Positions 17,673 to 27,598 of a DNA stretch of 64,000 nucleotides are shown here, in pieces (within the stretch, counting starts at the first letter, position 1; the number at the start of each line of letters is the position of its first letter). The notes below the pieces were generated by a model. It was not told the origin of the DNA. It ran no database searches and saw only the letters and a list, made by a program, of their open reading frames with translations. Both the position numbers and the translations under genes were made by a program. Origin of the DNA: Apostichopus japonicus (lineage: Eukaryota > Echinodermata > Holothuroidea > Aspidochirotida > Stichopodidae); assembly GCF_037975245.1 (NCBI RefSeq), contig NC_092576.1, forward strand, positions 13,992,611-14,056,610, given 5' to 3'.

Positions 17673-20282
17673 CTGTATATTCATTTGCCTTTGTCGTTTA
17701 CTTCATTGCATTAACATGAAGTCTGTTCAAAGTATCTCTTTCGAGATCCGGCTTTAGGAATCACAAATGATTTCGAGTTGGTTTGCATCATGTTTGATCT
17801 CTAGAGTAAGGCAAAATATGTCACCAAAAACAGAACTAGTATTGTTCGATACAGGTGACAAGCGCCTACAGTGGAATTACGACCTTCCTTACCAGTTTCG
17901 AACCTCTGAACATACAATCAGCGTCCATAGCCTAGTGGTTAGGGTGTCAGCGTACAGAGCGGAAGGCCCATGGTTCGAATCCCGGTGGAGGCTGAAAGTT
18001 TTTTCACTGTTCTTGATTTTCCGACTCATTACGATTTTCATTTTATATATATATATACCCTATATATATAAATGCTATATATATATATATATAGATATAG
18101 CCGATATAGACTACAAATAGCCTATATATATATAGCCTATACATATATATCTATATATCATTTATATATAAACATACCTGTCTCTCCCGCCTACCGCAGG
18201 TTGCCCAATGGATAGCTATCGCATGGGAGATTCATGTACTAGCCGAATTAGCAACTTTCGGTGCGCAAACGGGGGAGTAGTTCTAGATGGCCAAAACGGA
18301 TGTAAATGTCCTCCATTTTTCAGCGGATCGGATTGTTCAGAAGGTAAGTAGCGTGGAGATTAGTTCTCTTTCATAAATTGCAAACAAGATAATAACTCTC
18401 ATGTCGATTGTGTCTTTTTACTATTGGTAAATGTTGTGTGGAAATTAAATAACATTCGGTCGTTAACTTCCCTTTGCGATCTTTTTAAACGTTTACCACA
18501 AAAGGAAAAGAACAAAAAGATGTTAAGCTTGAAGCTCAAAGCTTTCTTAATTTAAATCCTTTCATGGATAAGTGGGCTAAAGTTGGTGGGTCAATGTTTG
18601 TCTCAACCTATCTACCGGTTCGAGTCACTCCCAGATTAATGTATGTCGTCCAGTTACAGAGTTGTTGACAATTAACAATTCATAATCATGGACGTTAAAT
18701 ATGAATGTAAGAGACTGACTTCGGTCAGCTTGCGGCTTTGATAAGCCAATGAGGCTTCTTCGCGAGTTCCTGCTTGCTGGAGGATCTTATATACATACAT
18801 ACATATACATACATATATCATATTCGCAAGTAGTAAAGCATATCAACTTGATCACTGATACGGATGACTTCCTCATTAATCCATCTTTAAATCAACAATC
18901 AACGTTTGGTAATGAGTTCTTTTTTTCTTTGAGCTTGTCGTTACCCTGTTCGATAGTAGATGATATATTTCAAGACTTAATTATATCATAATTTCTTTCT
19001 TTAACAGAGGTTAATTTACCGAAATCTCGAGATTTCGTACTTGCAGTAGACTCTTTTACCTTACGTTGCGGCGAACTTCCAGGTGGTAATCCGAAGTGTC
19101 GAGGATACCTCTTCTGTATGGGTGACCTGTACGGCTGCAAGTGCGCTTCAGGATGGTGGGGCAATAACTGTGACCGACGTAAGATTGTCCTTAATGTTTC
19201 TCTACTGCACACTGTACTACTTACTTATCCACACGTTAACACTGCACTGTTTGTATATAGGAAGGAAACTGGTGGACAAACAGTGTGCGTCTCGAACGTA
19301 TATTAATAAGCATCTTTTTGATTTGACTTTTCAACATTCCTCGAGAGTATTAACAGATACTTGAGAAGATGGTCAGTGTGAGCTGATTCTTGTGTAAAAG
19401 GGAAAAAAAACGAATATGTCAAAAGTTTATACATCGAAACGTTCGCCTTTAATATCTACAGAAATAACACTAGAAATATTGATTGGTCAATTGCTCGTCG
19501 ATTGCATGCAAAATCCGCTCTATTGCACTCTATGATATAGAACCATGGGTTATACTTTTTTGATAGCACTTTTTTTCAATGGTAAGAGAGCAGAGAAACA
19601 TGTTTGTTCAAAACAATCTGTTGCATGAGTGCATTTTACATCCAATTATATCCAAATTTGAAGGTGTTGTATAAAACAAATAATGAATGGTTTCCATTCG
19701 TGCATAAGTGCAAATATTTCATTCGTTGAAATATGTAGTTTGTTCCATTCAACCCGGTAGCGCCTCGTTGAATGGAGCAAATTACATCTTTCAACTCATG
19801 AAATATTTGCACTATTGCACTCATAACCATTCATTATATGTATACTAACACTGTTTATTATTCCAGAATATCACTTGTTTGTTAAGAGTTAGAATTTACT
19901 TGTAATAATTTGATAGAATCGTCATATCAATTGGTGATATCATCAAGTCATTAGAGATATCATCAAATCATTAGTGATATCATCAATGATGCGTCTCTTT
20001 GCCTGATATCATAGATGCATATAGATTCATCAAGCTTGCATTACTCACGATATTTTTTTCTCTATTCGTTCCATTGTTCTTACTTTATATTTTTTTCGTT
20101 TTAAATGTTAATGGATCACTTAAATTGATGTCGTTTATTTTGTTTTATTCCTTTGCTCAGCTTGTCCGAAAGGAAAATGGGGCGTGGATTGTTTACAGCG
20201 CTGCCCGGACAGTCAACGTGATTGTGATCGATTCTTTGGACCCGATGGAAATGAAAAGGGTCCGATATATATGCCGCCGTAA
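13472..20282 (+). CDS. Gene A: secreted Tie-like Ig-Ig-EGF protein (six exons, 366 aa)
   Basis: Exons 13472-13532 (signal peptide [20 protein letters not shown]), 15102-15434 (Ig-like 1), 16864-17133 (Ig-like 2), 18200-18343 (EGF1, six Cys), 19008-19178 (EGF2, six Cys) and 20161-20282 (EGF3 start, four Cys, stop TAA). All introns are phase 1 with GT-AG ends and every join keeps frame. Ig-like 2 ends in [12 protein letters not shown], matching the DAGVYSARY region of Tie2. EGF2-EGF3 show the Tie pattern YGCxCAxGWxGxxC, then C..G..G.DC, then CDRF. Ig-like exon 1 has one Cys, so no canonical Ig disulfide. There is no transmembrane segment or kinase, and EGF3 stops before its last cysteines. Inferred role: secreted ligand-binding or decoy protein. 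A longer splice form using exons outside the window is possible. Confidence 0.8.
17500..17670. repeat. (TA)n tracts in intron 3 of gene A
   Basis: Two TA runs (about 17510-17551 and 17601-17670) separated by 49 bp of ordinary sequence. Equivalent intron positions in B, C and D also carry TA tracts. Confidence 0.9.
17921..18005 (+). mobile_element. tRNA-derived SINE in intron 3 of gene A
   Basis: Perfect A box TAGCCTAGTGG (17928-17938) and B box GGTTCGAATCC (17972-17982). The 5' GCGTCCA pairs at six of seven positions with TGGAGGC near 17993, as an acceptor stem would, and a T6 run follows at about 18000. The anticodon arm is degenerate, so this is a SINE head, not a working tRNA. A partial second copy with only the B box lies at about 17345-17415. 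Confidence 0.75.
19478..19845. mobile_element. Foldback MITE in intron 5 of gene A
   Basis: The core 19681-19836 is an almost perfect inverted repeat: arms of about 70 bp (TAATGAATGG...CCATTCAAC and its complement) around about 13 bp. Alignment with B and C, which lack it, puts the insertion at about 19478-19845. Gene D carries the same element at the same intron position. Confidence 0.75.
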
Positions 20283-21413
20283 ATGATAGAATGGATAAAT
20301 CAACAATCGGTACCGTAAATTGCCTTAGGTAGGACTTAGATCAACAGTCTCCATTTCATAAACCTTTTGTTGCAATTTGGCAAATTTAAGAATCAATAAT
20401 GATAATGATTGGTCAACCTCTTATTAAATTAGAAAAAACCATTTGCAACATATATTATGTATCAATATACGAACAAAATTCTTAACAAACAGTTTTTGAT
20501 TATTGTAGTAACGTGAAATTTTAAACAGTTTTTTTTTTTTAAAGTACTACACTCTAATGTGATTATTGTACGAATCATATAATGAAAGAAGACATTACAC
20601 GCTGTCGTTTCTTACTTTAAATTTGATGATATTTGATGATACCTAAAGACAAAGGCGTTGAGACATACGTCATGCCCTGGAAATAATTATGTCTCTGCGT
20701 CCTATTCTTGCAAGCTGCGTTTTTCCTTTAGAATACTATTAAACTGAGAACGAACAATCCTTATTCTACATTTTCGGTGTCACATCTATATTTCAATACC
20801 CTCGACGGGGATGTAAGCCTCTGGGCTCACGGCTCCCTATTTTGGACAAGTCTGTCTAAAATTGTTCCCGATCAACTAGAATTCTGTCCTTGGACACTTT
20901 GAATTGTTATAATTTCCTTTTCTTCTTTTCTAAAGTCTGCAGTGTAACATTAATTAACGGAACACAGTATGTATGTCTGATTATTTGTGTGTGTCTTACA
21001 ATGTATTTCAATATTTCCTGTCTGGAGATTATATCCAAGCTACTATCAATTTAAACCTGTTGATTTTTTTTTCATTAAATCTGTCAATTTAAAGTAGGCC
21101 TATTCTGACATCTTACTTATGAATTCACTTAACAGTAACGTTATATGATTTAACGAGTATTTTGATACTGAGCTTAAAACAATAGTTGTGGGGTAAATTT
21201 ATGTTTGGTCTGTAAAAGAGAATTGATCATCTTTAAGCATCCTGGTGGTAGTGCATTTGTTCTTCCTCCTTATAACTCCTAAAAGTCGGTAGAAAAATTA
21301 ATCCTTTGTTATGCGTTTTCTTTTTCAGTGTAATGTTACGATGTTACATTTTGTCCGAGTGTCACTTTGTAACGTTTGCTCCATGCCGGCCAACGGCCAG
21401 TTAACACCATCAG

Positions 21414-21464
<51 letters not shown>

Positions 21465-22480
21465 GTCATGATCTCAGTAGCTACTACATTCCTAAGCACG
21501 CACGTACTTTATCAGAACTGTACAACAAGTATATAAAACACGAGAAGCAGAAGACATGAGTCGTTGTTCCTTATCGCGCAACACATAGAAAAAACATGGC
21601 TACACCACAGCATTCACTAACTATACTAAACCTGTGATATATTATATGAGGTAAGAGAATGTACTGCCTTGTAATGCAGTGTATGAGTTTTTATGTATAG
21701 CTAGTATAGATCCATATAGTTAGACACTGGGTACAGTATACGAGTTCATGATGAACAACTAATGTGAAACAATAACCCCAAAGTAAAAGACATGGCTTCA
21801 CCACAGCGTCCACTAATTACTACCAAGCGCGTGAAATAGCATTTGACCAGGAATGATATGTTCTAATTTACTTCATATATATGACTATTGGAGCATTTGC
21901 ATCCGTATTATTTCTAGACTCGGGACTTTTATCAAATCTATTCCCGATCGGGAATTAAACCCACAAGCATGTGCGTGTCAATAAGAATCAGGACTTGACG
22001 GATCAAGATAAGACAGCACGTAAGGTATTCAATTACGTGTAAACCATCGAATTGTATACGATCTGGAAGTCTCGCTCCACAGTAGAAAAAGTTACCAACT
22101 AGGGAGGGTCATGTGACTTGCTCCCACGTCATACTAACATATTATTTCACCATTTGTCAGCTCAGAGGGTTAAGAGTTCCGTAGATCAAAAAACGTCACT
22201 ATAACATACACCTGTACGGTTACATCGAGGACTGCTTTCAATAATGGTCTGCTGTATAGACCCCGACTATAGCACACTATCATGGAAAAGTTTCTTGAGA
22301 TTACGTAATCGACCTGAATTGGTCGTAAAATGACCTCTTTTACCGATTAGTCTGCAACGCCTGCCACATATTTGTTTCTTGTATGAGGGTCTTTGTGAGA
22401 ACGCTGTATGATTTACTATACTGTAGTCATGACCATATTTCCACACAGTGTTAACGCAAGGAGCCTAATGGTGGTAAGAA
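20283..22480. other. Duplicated 3' flank of gene A
   Basis: It aligns by eye, in inverted orientation, with the 3' flanks of C (35831-38928) and D (50008-52518), and as far as about 21330 directly with that of B. Marker blocks are AAAGACAAAGGCGTTGAGA, TTGTTCTTCCTCCTTATAAC, the (TA)n at 21415-21461, and the TGTGGTGTAGCCATG-like and AAGTCCCGAG blocks. No ORF is conserved between the copies, so it is probably non-coding. Confidence 0.65.
21415..21461. repeat. (TA)n microsatellite
   Basis: TA run in the 3' flank of gene A. The inverted counterpart next to gene C is much longer (37652-37792), and the gene D counterpart is almost absent. Confidence 0.95.
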
Positions 22481-22785
22481 GCTACGCAGACTAATTGTAG
22501 AGCCTGAGATCGATTTACTTGGTCATCCATAGTCGCACATAGAAGATTTAGATTTTTTTCGGTCATGTAGCAAGACTCCAGGATGACGCTCCAGCAAAGG
22601 TTGCTTTAAGAGAAGCATTGAGACATACTGCTTAACCAATAGGAAGGCCCGTGACTACCTTGCTTGGAAAAATAAAGTCGCAATTTAAAGACGTTAACAT
22701 TAACAATTTCGAGGAAGCAATCAACTTTGCGCAAGATCGCGATACGTGGCGGAGGTTAATAACTGAGCATGTCGGATAGACGAGA
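22480..22785 (+). mobile_element. LINE reverse-transcriptase C-terminal relic
   Basis: A plus-strand reading frame beginning FFGHVARLQDDAPAKVALRE, through one stop, to GRPVTTLLGKIKSQ and FEEAINFAQDRDTWRRLI matches the C-terminal tail common in non-LTR retrotransposon polyproteins (GHVARM...GRPxTTW...A.DR..WR.L). It is a broken fragment. It is missing from the equivalent flank of gene C, so it inserted after, or was lost since, that duplication. Confidence 0.7.
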
Positions 22786-22825
22786 CTCAACTAACTTTAC
22801 TACTTCTACAGTCCTGATAAAGTGC

Positions 22826-23420
22826 GTGCGTTTCAGTTGCAGTTATTTTGTATGAAAGAAAATACTCATAAATATGAGTACAAAAAATAAATGCATAGAA
22901 GAACTTAAAGATTCCCAAAAGGATCAAAAAATTACAAGGTCCAAATAAGTATAGCCCGTGAAAAAGTGAGTTTTTAAGACGCTTTTAATATTGTCTAATG
23001 GTATAGTGGCATTCCAAATGTTGGTGGGGAGAGTGTTCCAAAGTTTTGGGGCAGCAAATTGAAAAAAACTCACCGTACGTCTTGGTGGCTTTAGGAGAAT
23101 AGCACTATTAGATCCGAGTCAGCGAGTTGGAATTTGTAAGGTGATTAGGTTTGGCAGAACCCATGGATGGATGTTGTAAGTGAGGATGAGAAGTTTGTAC
23201 TTTATTCTTTCAGAAACAGGAAGTCAGTGAAGTTGTTGGAGAATAGATTCAATTTGGGAATTGTTATCTGTGACGGTAACTAATCTGGCGAAGGTGTTTT
23301 TTTAATGCGCTGAAGCTTAGAGATTTGGTTCTGTGCATGAAGACCAAATAAAAGGCTACTATAAGCATGGATAAATGTCTCATTCGACTTTTGATCAAGA
23401 TAGGCTACTGACATGACAGG
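22826..23420 (-). mobile_element. CR1/L2-like LINE 3' fragment (minus strand)
   Basis: The reverse complement carries the same C-terminal LINE sequence as 35230-35830: the arginine-rich TFARLVTVTDNN-type motif, LQQLHWLPVSERIKY, and AAPKLWN..P..I.....FK..LKTHLFK. Stops and frameshifts interrupt it. It marks the outer end of the segment duplicated in inverted orientation. Confidence 0.7.
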
Positions 23421-24180
23421 TCTCCATTTTACTTTACTACATGGCACGGCACTTCACTACTTGTTTAATGGAACTCGCTAACACTTTCCTGTTCTATCGA
23501 TGACACATGCAGACAGTGTACTTGCATAACGGACAACCCACAGCGGCACTTTATATTGCCAGTGTATTGTTGTTTCTGCACACCCGATACACACAGAGAA
23601 CACAGTTACTATATACGTACTGGAACTCATTAAAGTTTGGTACCAAAGTTAAAAACTGGAAATCGATAGTATATTAGGATTACAGTATTACAGAACTGAG
23701 GATATGTTTAATTCCAACATATCCAGTTGTTGGGGTTACACATATCCTCATTTCTTACTGTAATCCTAATAGCACATATACAGATTATCATATTTATCAG
23801 GACAATCCGGTTTTAACTGTGGAACAAAGTTTTTAAGATTGACAGAAGTAACAGAAATCTCAGTGTGAATCGGCTGATCTGCACGAAGTATTGCAGTGCG
23901 GATTCAAATTATAATGTGTTGTACATTTCGAACAATAACTGTGGTAAAGAAACCAATAGCCTTAGATGCTATCCCGCACTCAGAGTGAAAAGCTGTCTAA
24001 AAAAGTTTGTGGCAATCATGTGGCAATCATGTTGTCCTTACAAAGGCTACCCACATTCTAGTCTGAAAGTAAGCAAGAGATCGCTTCTTTGAAAAGAAAA
24101 CTAAGAAAAAAAAAACATATTGCCAATAGCATCAAGCGCTCAATAGAATTGGAGTTCAAAACCAAATCACTACCTCAAAA
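23421..24180. other. Duplicated spacer at the outer end of the gene B 5' flank
   Basis: Positions 23865-24150 recur inverted at about 47950-48200 beyond gene C (shared blocks CCCGCACTCAGAGTGAAAAG, ACAACATGATTGCC complement, CTACCCAC). An open frame of 75 codons at 23865-24092 is not preserved in the second copy, so I do not call a gene. Confidence 0.5.
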
Positions 24181-24655
24181 TATATCTATACGATATCAAT
24201 ACGATATCAATACGATATCAATACGACATCTATACGATATCAATACGATATCAATACGATATCAATACGATATCAATACGATATATATACGATATCAATA
24301 CGATGGCAATACGATATCGATAAGATATCAATACGACATCTATACGATGGCAATACGATATCTATAAGATATCAATACGATATCAATACGATATCTTTAC
24401 GATATCAATACGATATCAATACGATATCAATACGATATCAATACGATATCAATACGATATCAATACGATATCTATACGATATCAATACGATATCAATACG
24501 ATATCTATACGATGGCAATACGACATCTTTACGATATCAATACGATAGCAATACGATATCAATACGATATCAATGCTATATCAATACGATATAAATACGA
24601 TATCTATACGATATCAATACGATTTCAATACGATGTCAATACGATATCAATACGC
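24181..24655. repeat. 11-bp minisatellite, unit CGATATCAATA
   Basis: About 43 units of an 11-mer with variants (ATCT, GGCA, ACATC). Three units make 33 bp, which is why a repeating 11-residue peptide frame stays open. The same repeat, inverted, starts at 63925. It contains EcoRV-type GATATC palindromes in most units. Confidence 0.95.
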
Positions 24656-26892
24656 CTACAACCTACAGCACACATGTGATGCACCCTGTACGATATATTC
24701 ACTGTGCGATGTTATCGATTAATGCCTTCACAGAAATTTCGATCAATCATCGAGTAAAGATCATATCATTACCTACTAGTGTGCTAGTATGTCTAAACCA
24801 GTTCCACAGATACGAACAGCTTCGGGTAATTTTGTACGGACACATCTTCGTTGCAACGAATGGATGCCGACATTTTGGTAACCTCGAAGTGAAAGTAATT
24901 TCTATGGTGATGACGTAACTTTTTCGACCAATCATGAGCCACTATTTACACACAATTGCAAACAAGTTACGGGGGAAAAAAGTCGCCCCTCCGGCCTCTA
25001 TTGCTTTAGGTATTGAGACCGTGTTTGACCTTGTCGTTATTTATTACTATTGATGAAAGCATCAGCTTCTATATAGTTTCAACAAATTGCAGATATTTTT
25101 ATGAATGCAAAAGCTACTGACTTGTTTTGAATAGAACCAGTTGTTATCTACAAAGTCTGTTCGTAATGGAAATTCAAAATGGGCGTTGCAGTGTGACACA
25201 GACCGTTGCCTATTAACAAAAAAGAAAAATAATAAGTCGTACAATCTATTTTACCTTTCTTTGTTAATGATGGAGAGAACTATTCAGTCTGTTTGTGATG
25301 GCTGACCTTCATAAGGACTACCATTAAAGAGATGTATTATTCTGAATAGCTGATAGCCCAAAACATTCCTGGAAACTATCTTCTCTGGATGTCAAGATCG
25401 AGCAAAGTTTCCATGGAATCCAAGGTAACGGTTGGTAAACGTGGGTTGCTTCATTTTCAGGCACATGATTTCCAAGTTGGAGAGCCATAATCAGGATTTC
25501 CAGCAACTCATGTAGGTAGAGGCATGAATCTTTATGGAAGGGTCATTTGGCAAATGTTATAGATGGAGTAGCAGTGGAGTCGCTGTGCAGACTTCTCATG
25601 TAAAAGGGTTTTAGCCCGGTAGCCCAGTGCACTTTGATCAAACTAACGAGGTACCAATATCTGATTATTGGAACATTTGGGGAAAAACCCAGTATATCCA
25701 AAAGTGGATGTCTGCCGGGGTCCCTCTGCTGCATGTGGCCCCTGCGGCCGGTCAAAGGGGGTCCAAAAATGCATTTGATCAAACGAACGAGGTACCACTT
25801 GAAACCAATGTCAACTTAATGCATGAATGCCACATAGTACTGAATGGCCCACGCCAGACAAATTTTCTGCTGCAAAGGGCCCGCCAGACGTCCCAAAAGG
25901 GCCAGTAAAAATGCATTCGATCAAACGAACGAGGCACCACTTGAAACCAATGTCAACTTAATGCATGAATGCCACAAAGTACTGAATATCCCATGTCAGA
26001 CAAGTTTTCTGCTGCCAAGGGCCCGCCAGACGCCTCCAAATATGGCCCAAATGCCCATTATCGTAGCATTGACCCAGATTAAATATGCAAAGCACAAATC
26101 AAAAGGGGTTTGGAATGCTCGGGTTAATCTTACAGACTATGGAAATCATCATGCCAGACAAATTTTCTGCTGCAAAAGGGCCGACAGACACACTAAAAGA
26201 GGGCCCCCAAATGGGCTATGATCAATCATAGTTGGTACCACACAAAACCAATATCAAACGAAAAGGTACTTTCCACAGAGTAAAGAAGCTGCCAATGCAA
26301 GACAGGTTTTCTTCTGCATGGGTCCCACCAGATAGAAAGAATAGGTGGCCCAGAAAGAACTTGTGACCTTGTCGTAACGTTGAAATATTATGCTAAACAT
26401 TGCCACGCACTTTGCAACAGTAGTTCTTGCCACCGGTCAATCCCATTGGACGGTACAATACCCCTATTATCTTTGGTAGAGGTGAGTATAGCCACGTACA
26501 TTAGACTGACCTGTGTTTATCATGCCATAGTGCTATTGTAACAGCTAGTTCTGGTTATAGGCCTACTAACAAGAAGAAGTCTAGTGCATCGAAACCTCAA
26601 TGCATATTGCATTCTGGATATTGAGGAGTTGAAATATGATAATTACAATGTTTCACTGGGAAATAAAGTAGCATGTGGGTGATAGCAGGAATCTTCTTGA
26701 AGTGGTAGTAACATGAGCGACCAGTTTATTACTAACTAGGATATATTTTGGGGCATTATTGATGACCTTAACATTGCATATAGGTTTTGTTCTTGACCAT
26801 GTTGATGTGAGTTGCAATGAATTCGTTGATATATGATCGCTACACAGTCGAAAAGGTGTTCTCAACGTTAAAGTAGCATACAGGAGAAGTAG
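24656..26892. other. Duplicated 5' flank of gene B, distal part
   Basis: Positions 24656-25560 mirror about 63000-63925 (shared CACCCTGTACGA, the AAAGTAATTTCTATGG-type block and CTCCAACTTGGAAATCATG), and 26400-26890 mirror 46080-46640 and 60840-61330. There is no conserved ORF. It includes the local tandem repeat at 25626-26350. Confidence 0.65.
25626..26350. repeat. Degenerate tandem repeat, about 142-bp period
   Basis: The phrase TTTGATCAAAC.AACGAGG.ACCA begins at 25633, 25774 and 25916, with a decayed form near 26217. GCCAGACAAATTTTCTGCTGC recurs in each unit. About four to five units. Confidence 0.8.
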
Positions 26893-26993
26893 CAAATAGC
26901 TACATGGGAACACGTTATGGCACATATACTGCCAAGTACATCCCATCAAAAGGCCTGGTTATTACTAGATTTGGTTCATTACACCAAAAACAA
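26893..26993 (+). pseudogene. Fossil Ig-like exon 1 upstream of gene B
   Basis: It matches the 3' third of exon 2 of genes A-D ([20 protein letters not shown]) up to the splice donor GTGAGT. One base is missing just before the conserved KPKT end, which breaks the frame, and its 5' part is replaced by flank sequence. Related relics lie upstream of C and D. Confidence 0.8.
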
Positions 26994-27373
26994 GTGAGTT
27001 AGCTTTATTTTACTCATTTTTTTTTTTTTTTTGGTTCGTTTCTTGTCACGAGTTCATCTACCCTGTTTCTATCTAAAGTCACCAAGCACCGTTACCAATT
27101 TTTCTACCTATTTTTTTCAGCTTAATCATTACTGCCAGTTCTTCTACAGTCTTTACGGTCACCTGAGAATACGAAAACAATTCCACTTTTTAATGGCTAA
27201 AGTAATTTTGCACAAGAAAACTAAACAGTTATCTTATTTCTCATTGTTATTATTATTGTTTTCGTGGCACAAATCAGTTTAAAGTGATAACAAGTTTTTT
27301 AATAAGTTAAGTTACTCGCTTGTTTATATGGACGTTATTAATTTTGTCCTCGTAAGTATTTCTAAAATGATAA

Positions 27374-27598
27374 GGTCAGCTCGATATAATGGATTTCCAA
27401 TCAAAGGCGTTGAAGCGCCCAGATCAGAAACGAAGAGCCCATTGTTCATATCAAACTATTCTAAATGAATAAATTGTTCTATATTACTGATTGACTTGTT
27501 TGCGTGCCACCATCGTATGATCAAATATCCAAAAATCATTTTAAGAGCCATTTCCACTGCAGAGTTCCCAGTTGTGTGGTAAACACTTAAAGATAAAC
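27374..27598 (+). promoter_or_regulatory. Proximal 5' region of gene B, conserved in all four copies
   Basis: About 225 bp before the ATG align with the same region of A, C and D, with few differences. CATTTTAAGAGCC about 60 bp upstream is a weak TATA-like site. Conservation could simply reflect recent duplication. Confidence 0.35.

Noticed and set aside
17921-18005. A functional tRNA gene (also considered at 2695, 31441, 34451, 40710 and 54941)
   Set aside because: A and B boxes are good but the anticodon arm and mostly the acceptor stem do not fold, and copies are dispersed like a SINE.
24089-24367. Open frame with an 11-residue repeat (SIRYQYDINTI)
   Set aside because: Three 11-bp minisatellite units make 33 bases without stops; this is a repeat by-product.
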